Shown here piece after piece: positions 1-7,116 of a DNA stretch of 13,241 nt. Origin of the DNA: JAENVT01 sp031373785. GTDB taxonomy: Bacteria > Actinomycetota > Acidimicrobiia > Acidimicrobiales > Ilumatobacteraceae. Every line of letters starts with the position of its first letter. The first letter of the stretch is position 1. The stretch is from NCBI GenBank assembly GCA_031373785.1, contig JANMNE010000114.1:1-13241 (forward strand), read 5' to 3'. The notes under the pieces are model-generated. The model searched no databases. It had not been told where the DNA came from and saw nothing but the letters and a program-made list of their open reading frames with translations. A program made the position numbers and the translations under genes.

Positions 1-1
1 G

Positions 2-475
2 TTCGCTCGGCGCGACTACAACATCTTCTCGCTGGCCGTCGCGCCGGCCGAGGAGACGGGGTTCAGCCGCATCACCATCGTCGTCGACGTCGACTCCGCG
101 CCGCTCGAGCAGATCACCAAGCAGCTGTTCAAGCTGATCGAAGTGGTCAAGATCAGCGAGCTCGATCCGCGCCGTTCTGTCGAGCGGGAGCTGCTGTTGG
201 CCACGATCCGCGTCAGCCCCGAACATCGCGGCCAGATCGTGGAATTGGCCACCATCTTCGAGGGCAAGATCCTGGCCGTCGGCACCGAGGCCATCACCAT
301 CAGCCTCGACGGGCACCCCGACAAGCTCGACGATTTTGAAGAACTGCTCAGCGGATATGGCATCGTGGAGCTGCAGCGCACCGGTCGGGTGGCGCTGCCC
401 AAACTCGATCGTGAGGCACGTCTGCGTGCCGCGAACTCCAATTCCAAGAAGAGCGACTACGGAAAGGCTGGCTGA
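2..475 (+). CDS. ilvN: Acetolactate synthase small (regulatory) subunit, 5'-truncated by window edge
   Basis: Regulatory subunit of acetohydroxyacid synthase, which binds the large subunit IlvB and confers feedback inhibition by valine in branched-chain amino-acid synthesis. The reading frame is open from base 2 and ends TGA at 473-475, leaving 157 residues. From memory of the mycobacterial protein, about 25 N-terminal residues lie outside the window. The visible part begins in the ACT domain (ARRDYNIFSLAVAP, then SRITIVVDVDSAPLEQITKQLFKLIEVVKI), followed by the C-terminal regulatory domain (RELLLATIRVSPEHR, ISLDGHPDKLDDFEELL, YGIVELQRTGRVAL). It ends in a short charged tail (SNSKKSDYGKAG). 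ilvC begins one base after the stop, so the two are almost certainly co-transcribed, presumably with ilvB upstream. Family assignment is firm; the start is not visible. Confidence 0.93.
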   Translation, partial: FARRDYNIFSLAVAPAEETGFSRITIVVDVDSAPLEQITKQLFKLIEVVKISELDPRRSVERELLLATIRVSPEHRGQIVELATIFEGKILAVGTEAITISLDGHPDKLDDFEELLSGYGIVELQRTGRVALPKLDREARLRAANSNSKKSDYGKAG

Positions 476-476
476 G

Positions 477-1505
477 ATGGCCGCGAAGATGTACTACGAG
501 GCGGACGCCGATCCGTCGATCATTCGAGGTCGCAAGGTAGCCATCATCGGCTACGGCTCGCAGGGCCATGCCCACGCGCTGAACCTGAAGGAGTCGGGTG
601 TCCCCGTCGTCGTCGGCCTGCGCGAAGGCAGCAAGTCCGCCGCCAAGGCGCAGGCTGCCGGGCTGACAGTGATGGAGATCGGGGCCGCCGCCAAGTGGGC
701 CAACGTGATCATGCTGACGATGCCCGACACCGAGCAGAAGGCCACGTACGAGGAGTTCATCAAGCCGCACATGCGCAAGGGCAAGGCGCTCGCGTTCGCG
801 CACGGCTTCAACATCCGCTTCAAGCGGATCCGCCCGCCGAAGACCGTCGACGTGGTCATGATCGCGCCGAAGGGCCCCGGCCACCTCGTGCGCCGTACCT
901 ACACCGAAGGTGGGGGTGTGCCGTGTCTGATCGCGGTCCATCAAGACGCCACCGGTGGCGCCCACGCGCTCGCGCTCAGCTACGCCGAGGCAATCGGTGG
1001 CGCTCGCGCCGGCGTGATCGAGACCACGTTCAGCGAAGAGACCGAGACCGACTTGTTCGGCGAGCAGGTCGTGCTGTGTGGCGGCCTGACCTCGCTGGTC
1101 CAGGCCGGCTTCGAGACACTGGTGGAGGCCGGCTATCAGCCGGAGATGGCCTATTTCGAATGCCTCCACGAGGTGAAGCTGATCGTCGACCTGATGTACG
1201 AGGAAGGCATCGCCGGCATGCGCTACTCGATCAGCGACACCGCCGAGTACGGCGACGTCACTCGCGGGCCGCGCATCGTCAACGCCAAGACCAAGCTGGA
1301 GATGAAGAAGATCCTCAAGGAGATCCAGAACGGCAAGTTCGCCAAGGAGTGGGTCGCCGAGAGCGAGACCGGTCGCATCAACTTCAACGGCCTGCGCGAA
1401 GCAGGTCGGGTGCACCAGATCGAGGAGGTCGGTGGTCGCCTTCGGGCAATGATGCCGTTCCTCGGCGCGGGTCGCCAGAAGGTTGCCGACGTCAGCGGCG
1501 GCTGA
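477..1505 (+). CDS. ilvC: Ketol-acid reductoisomerase (NADP+)
   Basis: Converts 2-acetolactate or 2-aceto-2-hydroxybutyrate to the dihydroxy acids, the second common step of valine/isoleucine/leucine synthesis (cytosolic, Mg2+ and NADPH). At 342 residues it is a class I (short) enzyme. The N-terminal Rossmann domain carries GYGSQGHAHALNL (25-37). The loop GLREGSKS (47-54), with Arg49, Ser52 and Ser54, fits NADPH preference. Catalytic and metal residues are all present: His109, Lys132, Asp192, Glu196, Glu228, Glu232 and Ser253. The start at 477 was chosen because MAAKMYYEADAD matches the usual KARI opening, and GGAAAGG-like bases at 461-467 sit about 9 bases upstream inside the ilvN end. The longer in-frame opening would overlap ilvN heavily. 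The gene ends the operon as seen here; a long hairpin follows 26 bases after its stop. Confidence 0.97.
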   Translation: MAAKMYYEADADPSIIRGRKVAIIGYGSQGHAHALNLKESGVPVVVGLREGSKSAAKAQAAGLTVMEIGAAAKWANVIMLTMPDTEQKATYEEFIKPHMRKGKALAFAHGFNIRFKRIRPPKTVDVVMIAPKGPGHLVRRTYTEGGGVPCLIAVHQDATGGAHALALSYAEAIGGARAGVIETTFSEETETDLFGEQVVLCGGLTSLVQAGFETLVEAGYQPEMAYFECLHEVKLIVDLMYEEGIAGMRYSISDTAEYGDVTRGPRIVNAKTKLEMKKILKEIQNGKFAKEWVAESETGRINFNGLREAGRVHQIEEVGGRLRAMMPFLGAGRQKVADVSGG

Positions 1506-1531
1506 GGGATCAGGCAGATATGGCGCATGGT

Positions 1532-1582
1532 GTCTGTGTCAGCTCGGTGGCTCGACAGTCCGTTCTATGAGCTGACACAGAC
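1532..1582. repeat. Perfect 14-bp inverted repeat after ilvC (candidate U-less terminator)
   Basis: Arm GTCTGTGTCAGCTC at 1532-1545 is exactly complementary to GAGCTGACACAGAC at 1569-1582, with a 23-base loop. It starts 26 bases after the ilvC stop, 29 bases from the stop of the convergent membrane-protein gene. No T-run follows on either strand, so a classical intrinsic terminator is not shown. Position between convergent genes suggests a bidirectional terminator or mRNA 3'-end stabiliser, but a dispersed repeat element or protein-binding palindrome is also possible. The repeat itself is certain; the role is inference. Confidence 0.7.
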
Positions 1583-1611
1583 GGGTGAGAACGTTCGCCG
1601 CTACGGCCGCG

Positions 1612-2250
1612 TCAGCCGGCCATCCCGACGATGAAGTAACCAACGACGAGGCTGAACGCGATCAGCATCCCCACCTTCACGCGACGCTTCACGCGCCAAC
1701 CGTCGTCCAACGCTGCGATCGAGTACCTCGTCGCGACGATGATCGTGCCGTAGATGGCGAGCATCACCACGAACCCGGCGAGGGCACGCAACGACCACCC
1801 GAACGAGCCGACCAGTTGGCTGGCCACCAGCACCACCGGTCCCGCTGCGGCGAGGATGCACAATGCCCGAACGGCGCGTCGCCATTCGGTGCGGTTGAAG
1901 GCGAGCCCGCCACCGACGACGGTCGGCATCATGATCGCGCCGGCGCCGACGAAGAGCGGGAGAAAGCCGATGCCGCCGAGCACCCTGGCAATCGTCAGCG
2001 TCCATCGACGTCTGGCCCGTCGTCGGGTGACGGCGGCGACCGCCTGCGTGATCCCGAAGATCGTGAACGCGAGGACGATGAAGATCGTCCCATTCCATGT
2101 GAAGTCGGGGTCCTCGGCGATGAGGCGCATCCAGGCCCGGGCGATCGCACCGAGCGCGGGTCCACCGAACAGTCCGAGGGCGAGGATCGGCAGCGTGCGC
2201 GACTGCGCCCGCCGGGCCCCGAGATTCGTTGCTACTGCGAGGTCTGTCAT
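1612..2250 (-). CDS. Hypothetical multi-pass membrane protein
   Basis: 212-residue protein of unknown function. After a short N-terminus (MTDLAVATNLGARRAQSRT) about six hydrophobic segments follow: ILALGLFGGPALGAIA, GTIFIVLAFTIFGITQAVAA, VLGGIGFLPLFVGAGAIMM, ALCILAAAGPVVLVASQLVG, LAGFVVMLAIYGTIIVAT and VGMLIAFSLVVGYFIVG. An Arg-rich loop (TRRRARRRW) after the second and a basic stretch (DDGWRVKRRVK) before the last are probably cytoplasmic. No enzymatic motif is recognised. The ATG at 2250 is chosen as the start closest to the first hydrophobic segment; an in-frame ATG at 2289 would add 13 residues, and neither has a clear ribosome-binding site. The gene is convergent with ilvC and divergent from the acyl-CoA ligase, so it is likely monocistronic. 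Frame choice rests on the hydrophobic pattern, which the opposing frame in this stretch lacks. Confidence 0.72.
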   Translation of the reverse strand: MTDLAVATNLGARRAQSRTLPILALGLFGGPALGAIARAWMRLIAEDPDFTWNGTIFIVLAFTIFGITQAVAAVTRRRARRRWTLTIARVLGGIGFLPLFVGAGAIMMPTVVGGGLAFNRTEWRRAVRALCILAAAGPVVLVASQLVGSFGWSLRALAGFVVMLAIYGTIIVATRYSIAALDDGWRVKRRVKVGMLIAFSLVVGYFIVGMAG

Positions 2251-2298
2251 GGTGACTACAGACGGACGAACCACCGGATCGGGTGACATTGGACCGGA

Positions 2299-2330
2299 TA
2301 TGGTTGGGCCGAACCGTGCGGCATAGGGGG
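2299..2330 (+). promoter_or_regulatory. Candidate -10 box and ribosome-binding site for the acyl-CoA ligase gene
   Basis: TATGGT at 2299-2304 fits the actinobacterial TANNNT -10 pattern and would start transcription near 2311. A purine-rich AGGGGG at 2325-2330 lies 3 bases before the ATG at 2334, closer than usual but the only Shine-Dalgarno-like run present. No convincing -35 is seen. The 83-bp gap 2251-2333 must hold promoters for both divergent genes. Confidence 0.35.
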
Positions 2331-2333
2331 ACA

Positions 2334-4010
2334 ATGACTCTGACTTGGGAAGAGGCGTGTGCGCGGGTCTGCGCGCCCGGCACACCGTTCGAGATCGTCG
2401 AGGACGAGCACGGCGACCGGCGTTTCAAGGGCCCGCCGCCCAACCTGCGCGCCGTGTTCGACATCGCACGCGGCGGTGGCGACGACATCTTCATCGTCTA
2501 CGAGGACGAACGCTGGTCGTTCAACGCTGTCTTCGCCCAGGTTGACGCCCTCGCCGACACTCTTGTCAACCGCTACGGCATCGCCAAGGGCGACCGCGTC
2601 GCGATCGGGATGCGCAACTACCCGGAGTGGATCATGTCGATGCTGGCGATCATCTCGATCGGCGGTGTCTCGGTGTCGCTGAACGCCCTGTGGGTCGAGG
2701 ACGAGATCGACTACGCGCTCGCCGACAGCGGCGCGTCGCTGCTGATCGCCGATGTCGAACGGGTCGGCCGGGCGATCACTCCGTGCCGTCGACTGGGCAT
2801 CCGCATGCTCGAGGTGCGCGCTGTCGAACCGTCGGGCGACGATGTCGACCAGTGGAGCGCCGTGGTCGTGCCGGGGGCCGCGATGCCCGCCGTCGATGTC
2901 GGCTGGGACGACGACGCAACCATCCTCTACACCTCTGGAACGACCGGCCGGCCGAAGGGCGCTGTCTCGACCAACGGTGCGGTCGTCTCGTCGATCCTGG
3001 CGTTCGCAAGCCGCACTGCGGCCGACGGCGCACGTGCTGCGGCGGCGCTCCCACCCGGAACCGAACCACCCCAGCCGACCCCGCTGTCGTTCATCTTGAT
3101 CGTGCCCCTCTTCCACGTCACCGGTTGCGTGCCGGTGCTGCTCAGTTGCATCGTGACGAAGTCGAAGCTGGTGGTGATGTACCGCTGGAACGCGGAGAAG
3201 GCACTCGAACTGATCGAGCGTGAGCGGGTCACCAACTTCATCGGCGTGCCCACCCAGAGTTGGGATCTGGTCAACTCGCCGCGGTTCAACGACTTCGACA
3301 CGTCCAGCCTGCGCGGGGTCGGCGGCGGCGGTGCGCCAGCGCCGCCGGCGTTGGTCGAGCGCGTGGCCGACAGCGTGAAGAGCGGCGGCCCTACCCTTGG
3401 GTACGGCATGACCGAGACCAACGCCTACGGGCCGAACAACACCGGCGCCGACTACCTGTCGCATCCGACCTCGACGGGTCGGGTGATGCCGATCATGCGC
3501 ATCGAGATCCGCGATCCGCAGGGCCGGCAGGTAGCGACCGGTGAGCGCGGCGAGATCTGGTTCAACGGCCCGATGCTGATCCGTGGCTACTGGAACAAGC
3601 CGGAAGCGACTGCCGAGACCATCGTCGATGGCTGGCTGCGCAGCGGTGACATCGGCCGCGTCGACGAGGACGGTTTCTTCTACGTCGAGGATCGCCTGAA
3701 GGACATGATCCTGCGTGGCGGTGAGAACGTGTACTGCGCCGAGGTCGAAGCGGCCATCTACGAGCACCCGGCGATCCATGAAGCTGCGGTGTTCGGCATT
3801 CCCGACGATCGCCTCGGCGAGGAGGTCGCTGTCGCGATCCACCTCGTCGACGGCGAGTCGCTGACTCCCGCCGAACTGCGCGCGTTCCTGTCGACCAAGA
3901 TCGCCGCGTTCATGATCCCGTCACGAACCGTGATCGTCGACGACCCGTTGCCGCGCAACCCGGCAGGCAAGTTCCTGAAGCGCCAACTGCGTGAGGACCT
4001 CGTCTCGTAG
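2334..4010 (+). CDS. Class I adenylate-forming enzyme, fatty-acyl-CoA synthetase-like
   Basis: 558-residue ANL-superfamily enzyme. The family activates a carboxylic acid with ATP to an acyl-AMP and transfers it to CoA. Core motifs in order: P-loop A3 TSGTTGRPKG at 200-209, A5 YGMTE at 357-361, A7 LRSGDIG with the ribose-binding Asp439, the hinge/A8 region DRLKDMILRGGENVYCAEVE, and the A10 catalytic lysine in NPAGKFLK (Lys546). The adenylation machinery is therefore complete. The opening MTLTWEEACARVCAPGTPFEIVE resembles long actinobacterial FadD-type ligases and supports the ATG at 2334 over an upstream in-frame ATG. A Pro/Ala-rich insertion (AAALPPGTEPPQPTP) precedes the FILIVPLFHVTG block. 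The substrate cannot be read from the sequence: medium/long-chain fatty acids or aromatic/terpenoid acids are all possible. It is monocistronic here, so context gives no help. Confidence 0.88.
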   Translation: MTLTWEEACARVCAPGTPFEIVEDEHGDRRFKGPPPNLRAVFDIARGGGDDIFIVYEDERWSFNAVFAQVDALADTLVNRYGIAKGDRVAIGMRNYPEWIMSMLAIISIGGVSVSLNALWVEDEIDYALADSGASLLIADVERVGRAITPCRRLGIRMLEVRAVEPSGDDVDQWSAVVVPGAAMPAVDVGWDDDATILYTSGTTGRPKGAVSTNGAVVSSILAFASRTAADGARAAAALPPGTEPPQPTPLSFILIVPLFHVTGCVPVLLSCIVTKSKLVVMYRWNAEKALELIERERVTNFIGVPTQSWDLVNSPRFNDFDTSSLRGVGGGGAPAPPALVERVADSVKSGGPTLGYGMTETNAYGPNNTGADYLSHPTSTGRVMPIMRIEIRDPQGRQVATGERGEIWFNGPMLIRGYWNKPEATAETIVDGWLRSGDIGRVDEDGFFYVEDRLKDMILRGGENVYCAEVEAAIYEHPAIHEAAVFGIPDDRLGEEVAVAIHLVDGESLTPAELRAFLSTKIAAFMIPSRTVIVDDPLPRNPAGKFLKRQLREDLVS

Positions 4011-4053
4011 ACGATTGGCTCCAAGGGGGCGGCGCGCTCCGACGCCATTCGGC

Positions 4054-4102
4054 GAAGTGCGTACTTTCAACGCGACCTGTGTGCTCCGAAAGTACGCACT
4101 TC
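4054..4102. repeat. Perfect 15-bp inverted repeat after the acyl-CoA ligase gene (candidate terminator or repeat element)
   Basis: Arm GAAGTGCGTACTTTC at 4054-4068 pairs perfectly with GAAAGTACGCACTTC at 4088-4102; the loop is 19 bases. It begins 43 bases after the ligase stop and ends 69 bases before the metY start. There is no T-tract after it (TCCCCGC follows). It would fold strongly in RNA and could end ligase transcription or insulate metY, but a dispersed palindromic element or a binding site is not excluded. Confidence 0.7.
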
Positions 4103-4133
4103 CCCGCAAATGACTCATCTCTTGAATTCCGAG

Positions 4134-4163
4134 TTGATTGGTCGGGATTTACGTCTGTAGCGT
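4134..4163 (+). promoter_or_regulatory. Candidate sigma70-type promoter of metY
   Basis: TTGATT at 4134-4139 and TAGCGT at 4158-4163 are separated by 18 bases and fit -35/-10 consensus elements reasonably. The -10 ends 8 bases before the ATG at 4172, so the transcript would be leaderless or nearly so. That agrees with the absence of a good Shine-Dalgarno there. No SAM-riboswitch-like structure is recognisable in the 161-bp gap. Confidence 0.45.
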
Positions 4164-4171
4164 GAGCGGCC

Positions 4172-5482
4172 ATGAGTGACGCATGGGGTTTCGAAACACG
4201 CCAGATCCATGTCGGGGGAGACCCCGACCCAACCACGGGCGCTCGGGCGGTGCCGATCTACCAGACGACGAGCTACGAGTTCCGCGACTCTGCGCATGCC
4301 GCCAACCTGTTCGCCCTCGCCGAGGTCGGCAACATCTACACGCGCATCATGAACCCCACCCAGGGTGCCCTCGAAGCGCGCCTGAACGCGTTGGAAGGCG
4401 GCTGCACCACGGCAATCGGCATCCCCGGCACGCTGGTCGTCAGCTCCGGCCAGGCCGCCGAGATGCTGGCCATCACCACGATCGCCGAAGCCGGCGATCA
4501 CGTCGTGGCATCGCCGTCGTTGTACGGCGGCACCTACAACCTCTTGCACTACACGCTGCCCAAGCACGGCATCGAGATCACGTTCGTCGACGACCCCGAC
4601 GATCTCGAACAGTGGCGCGCCGCAGTCCGGCCGAACACCAAGCTGTTCTTCGGTGAGGTGCTGTCGAACCCGAAGAACGATGTCTTCGACATCGAGGGCG
4701 TGTCGAAGGTGGCGCACGATGCAGGCGTGCCGCTGATCGTCGACAACACCGTGCCGACGCCGTACCTGATCCGCCCGGTCGAGTGGGGCGCCGACATCGT
4801 CGTGCACTCGCTCACCAAGTTCATCGGTGGCCACGGCACGTCGATCGGCGGTTCGATCACCGACGGTGGCACGTTCGACTTCGGCAACGGCCGGTTCCCC
4901 AACTTCACCGAACCAGACCCCAGCTACCACGGCCTTCCGTACTGGCCGGCGCTCGGTCACGGCGCGTTCATCTTGAAGGCTCGCGTGCAGGGCCTGCGCG
5001 ACACCGGCGCAGCCGTCTCGCCGTTCAACGCCTTCTTGTTCCTGCAGGGTCTCGAGACGCTGAGCCTGCGCATGGAGCGCCACTTCTCCAACGCCGCAAA
5101 GGTCGCCGAGTTCCTGCAGGGCCGTGACGAAGTCGAGAGCGTGATCTGGGCCGGCCTGCCGACGAGCGCGTGGCACGAGCGGGCCAAGAAGTACGGCCGC
5201 GACAAGGGCTACGGCTCGATCCTGGCGTTCATCATCAAGGGCGGCAAGGAAGCCGGTACGCGCTTCGTGGAAGCACTCGAACTGCACAGCCACGTCGCCA
5301 ACATCGGCGATGTGCGCAGCCTGGTCATCCAGCCGGCCACCACGACGCACAGCCAACTCACCGAGGAGGAGCAGGCCTCGACCGGCGTCTACCCGGGGCT
5401 CGTTCGCCTCAGCGTCGGGTTGGAGTCGATCGAAGACATCCTCGCCGACCTCGAAGCAGGCTTCCGCGCCGCCAAGGGGTAA
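4172..5482 (+). CDS. metY: O-acetylhomoserine sulfhydrylase (O-acetylhomoserine aminocarboxypropyltransferase)
   Basis: 436-residue PLP enzyme of the Cys/Met metabolism family. The family member MetY makes homocysteine from O-acetylhomoserine and sulfide in direct-sulfhydrylation methionine synthesis. The N-terminus reads FETRQIHVGGDPDPTTGARAVPIYQTTSYEF, typical of MetY, followed by YTRIMNPTQGALEARLNALEGG. The PLP-phosphate-binding region has SSGQAAEML; the PLP lysine is Lys216 in HSLTKFIGGHGTSIGG. The C-terminal domain includes NIGDVRSLVIQPATTTHSQLT and LVRLSVGLESIEDI. Length (about 430) and the long loop after the lysine (RFPNFTEPDPSYHGLPYW) favour MetY over the shorter cystathionine synthases/lyases. 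metX, often its neighbour, is not in this window. The next gene is convergent only 4 bp away. Confidence 0.9.
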   Translation: MSDAWGFETRQIHVGGDPDPTTGARAVPIYQTTSYEFRDSAHAANLFALAEVGNIYTRIMNPTQGALEARLNALEGGCTTAIGIPGTLVVSSGQAAEMLAITTIAEAGDHVVASPSLYGGTYNLLHYTLPKHGIEITFVDDPDDLEQWRAAVRPNTKLFFGEVLSNPKNDVFDIEGVSKVAHDAGVPLIVDNTVPTPYLIRPVEWGADIVVHSLTKFIGGHGTSIGGSITDGGTFDFGNGRFPNFTEPDPSYHGLPYWPALGHGAFILKARVQGLRDTGAAVSPFNAFLFLQGLETLSLRMERHFSNAAKVAEFLQGRDEVESVIWAGLPTSAWHERAKKYGRDKGYGSILAFIIKGGKEAGTRFVEALELHSHVANIGDVRSLVIQPATTTHSQLTEEEQASTGVYPGLVRLSVGLESIEDILADLEAGFRAAKG

Positions 5483-5486
5483 CGGC

Positions 5487-6206
5487 TCAGGCCACCATCG
5501 AATCGATCTCGGCTGCAGCGGCGGCGTAGACGGCGATCCGTCGTTGCTCGTCGTGCAATGCAGCGACCAAGCCGGTGATCAGGCGTTCCTTCAACTTGTC
5601 CGCAGCCTGCGCTGCTCGGTACGACCGCGAGATCTCCAACTGGATGGCGGTCGCGCCTTGGCGCTGCGCCCACGACGTCATTGTGCCGGGTTTGGTGGCT
5701 CCGAACCCGCGCTTTCCACCATCGTGGTCGACGGCGACCTTGGCGGCCTCGAGGTGCGTGGCGACGCGCCGTGCCAGTGCCGTGGCCGCAGGCGAGCCGT
5801 TCCCGCAGCCGATGATCACGTCGGCGCCGTTGCCGTCTTTCATCCCATGGAGATCGAGATAGATCGTGCGCTCGTCGACGTGGCCGAGCTTCTCGAGTTG
5901 CGCCTTCAGCGGGTGGTACTCGTCCCAGTTGGCGTCACCCATCATTGGCACGCTGCGCGTGACGGCGATCTTGGAACAGCCGACTGCGGCGCTGAGCGCC
6001 ATGGCCAACCCACCCGTGCCGGCGTCGGTGTTCTTCCACCGGCCGTCGCGTTCGTGGTCGACGGCGTGCACGGCACCGACAGCGAGCGGGCCGCGCCAAT
6101 CGATGATCCACCGTGGACCGTCCTTGGGTCCGCGATTGGAGTTGGCAGCGAACGGCGCGTTGAGTTCCGTCCACTGGCGCACGAGGGGGCTCTGTTTGAA
6201 CAGCAT
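5487..6206 (-). CDS. N-formylglutamate amidohydrolase-like (putative zinc hydrolase)
   Basis: 239-residue protein resembling the N-formylglutamate amidohydrolase (FGase) family, zinc hydrolases related to M14 peptidases that cleave N-acyl amino acids. Supporting pattern: VGAVHAVDHERDG (43-55; His47/His51 region), KNTDAGTGGLAMALS (58-72), a YLDLHGMKDGNGADVIIG block (116-133, His120 a likely zinc ligand), and the C-terminal ATAIQLEISRSYR (186-197, Glu191), like the family's QxE(I/L)xR signature. The N-terminal PHSG motif of canonical FGases is not present in that form, so the exact reaction is uncertain. The ATG at 6206 gives a 34-base gap after the PAC2 gene. An in-frame GTG at 6233 would add nine residues and leave 7 bases; neither has a strong ribosome-binding site. 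It is last in the serC-PAC2 transcription unit. Confidence 0.68.
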   Translation of the reverse strand: MLFKQSPLVRQWTELNAPFAANSNRGPKDGPRWIIDWRGPLAVGAVHAVDHERDGRWKNTDAGTGGLAMALSAAVGCSKIAVTRSVPMMGDANWDEYHPLKAQLEKLGHVDERTIYLDLHGMKDGNGADVIIGCGNGSPAATALARRVATHLEAAKVAVDHDGGKRGFGATKPGTMTSWAQRQGATAIQLEISRSYRAAQAADKLKERLITGLVAALHDEQRRIAVYAAAAAEIDSMVA

Positions 6207-6240
6207 GACGTAGCTATTTCGGCGGAATGCCACCGTTGCT

Positions 6241-7116
6241 TTAGCTCTCGTCGTCGCGCTGGTCGCGCAGGAACCGCTCGAATTCGGCGGCGAGATCGTC
6301 GCCGGTCGGGATCGCGGCCTCCGAGTGTTGGTCGTACTCACGCTCCAGCATGGCGACGTACGCAGTCGCTTGTTCGTCGTCGGCGACGGCCTCGTCGTGC
6401 AGCACGCGGCGGCGGGCGGCCTCGGCAGCAAGGCGCGCGGTGTGCACCGGCACACCCAGCACGTGGTGAAGATGTTGCAGCAGAGCGATCGACGACTGCG
6501 GATGCTGGGCATTGCCGAGGTAGTGAGGGACGCCGACACGCAACGACACCGCGGGCACCCCGGCCCGATCGAGGCGCTCCTGCAACACGCCGACGAGGCC
6601 GGTGACCCCCTGGTAGCGCGGTGCCGACAAGCCGAGGGCGCTCAGCAGATCGGGGTTGGTGGTGCTTCCGACGACCACTGGCGGGCGCGTGTGCGGGATG
6701 GTGTCGGCGACCGCGCCGACGGTCACCACCACCTCGCACTTCGACGCTGTGGCGACCTCCAGCACGCTGTCGGCGAACGTGGCGTAGCGAAGGTGTGGCT
6801 CGACGCCGGACAGCACCACGAGATCGTGTGAGGCGCCGGAAAAGCGGGCGAACCGGAACTCGTTGTCGGGCCAGTGGATGTGGCGGACCTCGTCCTCGTC
6901 GAGCTCGACCAGCGGACGTTCTTGCGTGAAATCGAAAAACGGGTCCGGATCGATCGATGCCACGATCGGGGCGACGCGATCGAGCACCAGTTCGTTGATG
7001 GCCGTGGTGGCGACCTCGGCGATGTCGAACCAGCCGCGCAGTGCGAGCACCATGATCGGCCTGTTCAGTGGCGCGACGCCCTCGAAATGGGTCGACAGGA
7101 CGTCGCTGACGTTCAC
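6241..7116 (-). CDS. PAC2-family protein (proteasome-assembly-chaperone fold)
   Basis: 291-residue protein matching the actinobacterial PAC2 family (Rv2125-like in length and style). Recognisable parts are PIMVLALRGWFDIAEVATTAINELV near the N-terminus, DPDPFFDFTQERPLVELDEDEVRHIHWPDNEFRF, then DLVVLSGVEPHLRYATFADSVLEVA. After these come VVVTVGAVADTIPHTRPPVVVGST, YQGVTGLVGVLQERLDRAGVPAVSLRVGVPHYLGNAQHPQSSIALL and an acidic C-terminal tail. The fold is shared with eukaryotic proteasome assembly chaperones, but the bacterial role is not settled, so no function is asserted. The start is GTG at 7116, overlapping the serC TGA as GTGA, which implies translational coupling. A long open stretch upstream in this frame is only the shadow of serC. 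Confidence 0.85.
   Translation of the reverse strand: MNVSDVLSTHFEGVAPLNRPIMVLALRGWFDIAEVATTAINELVLDRVAPIVASIDPDPFFDFTQERPLVELDEDEVRHIHWPDNEFRFARFSGASHDLVVLSGVEPHLRYATFADSVLEVATASKCEVVVTVGAVADTIPHTRPPVVVGSTTNPDLLSALGLSAPRYQGVTGLVGVLQERLDRAGVPAVSLRVGVPHYLGNAQHPQSSIALLQHLHHVLGVPVHTARLAAEAARRRVLHDEAVADDEQATAYVAMLEREYDQHSEAAIPTGDDLAAEFERFLRDQRDDES

Noticed and set aside
2256..3842. A 528-codon open frame on the minus strand across the acyl-CoA ligase gene
   Set aside because: It is antisense to a gene with complete ANL motifs and its product is a low-complexity Arg/Asp/His-rich string, the usual artefact of high third-position GC.
4011..4171. A possible SAM riboswitch before metY
   Set aside because: Looked for because actinobacterial methionine genes often carry one. 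The spacer contains only the 15-bp hairpin and a near-leaderless promoter; no SAM aptamer pattern is visible.
4115..5356. A 413-codon minus-strand open frame opposite metY
   Set aside because: Its composition is that of a GC-shadow frame (RR, DD and AV runs) with no recognisable motif, while the plus strand carries an unmistakable MetY.
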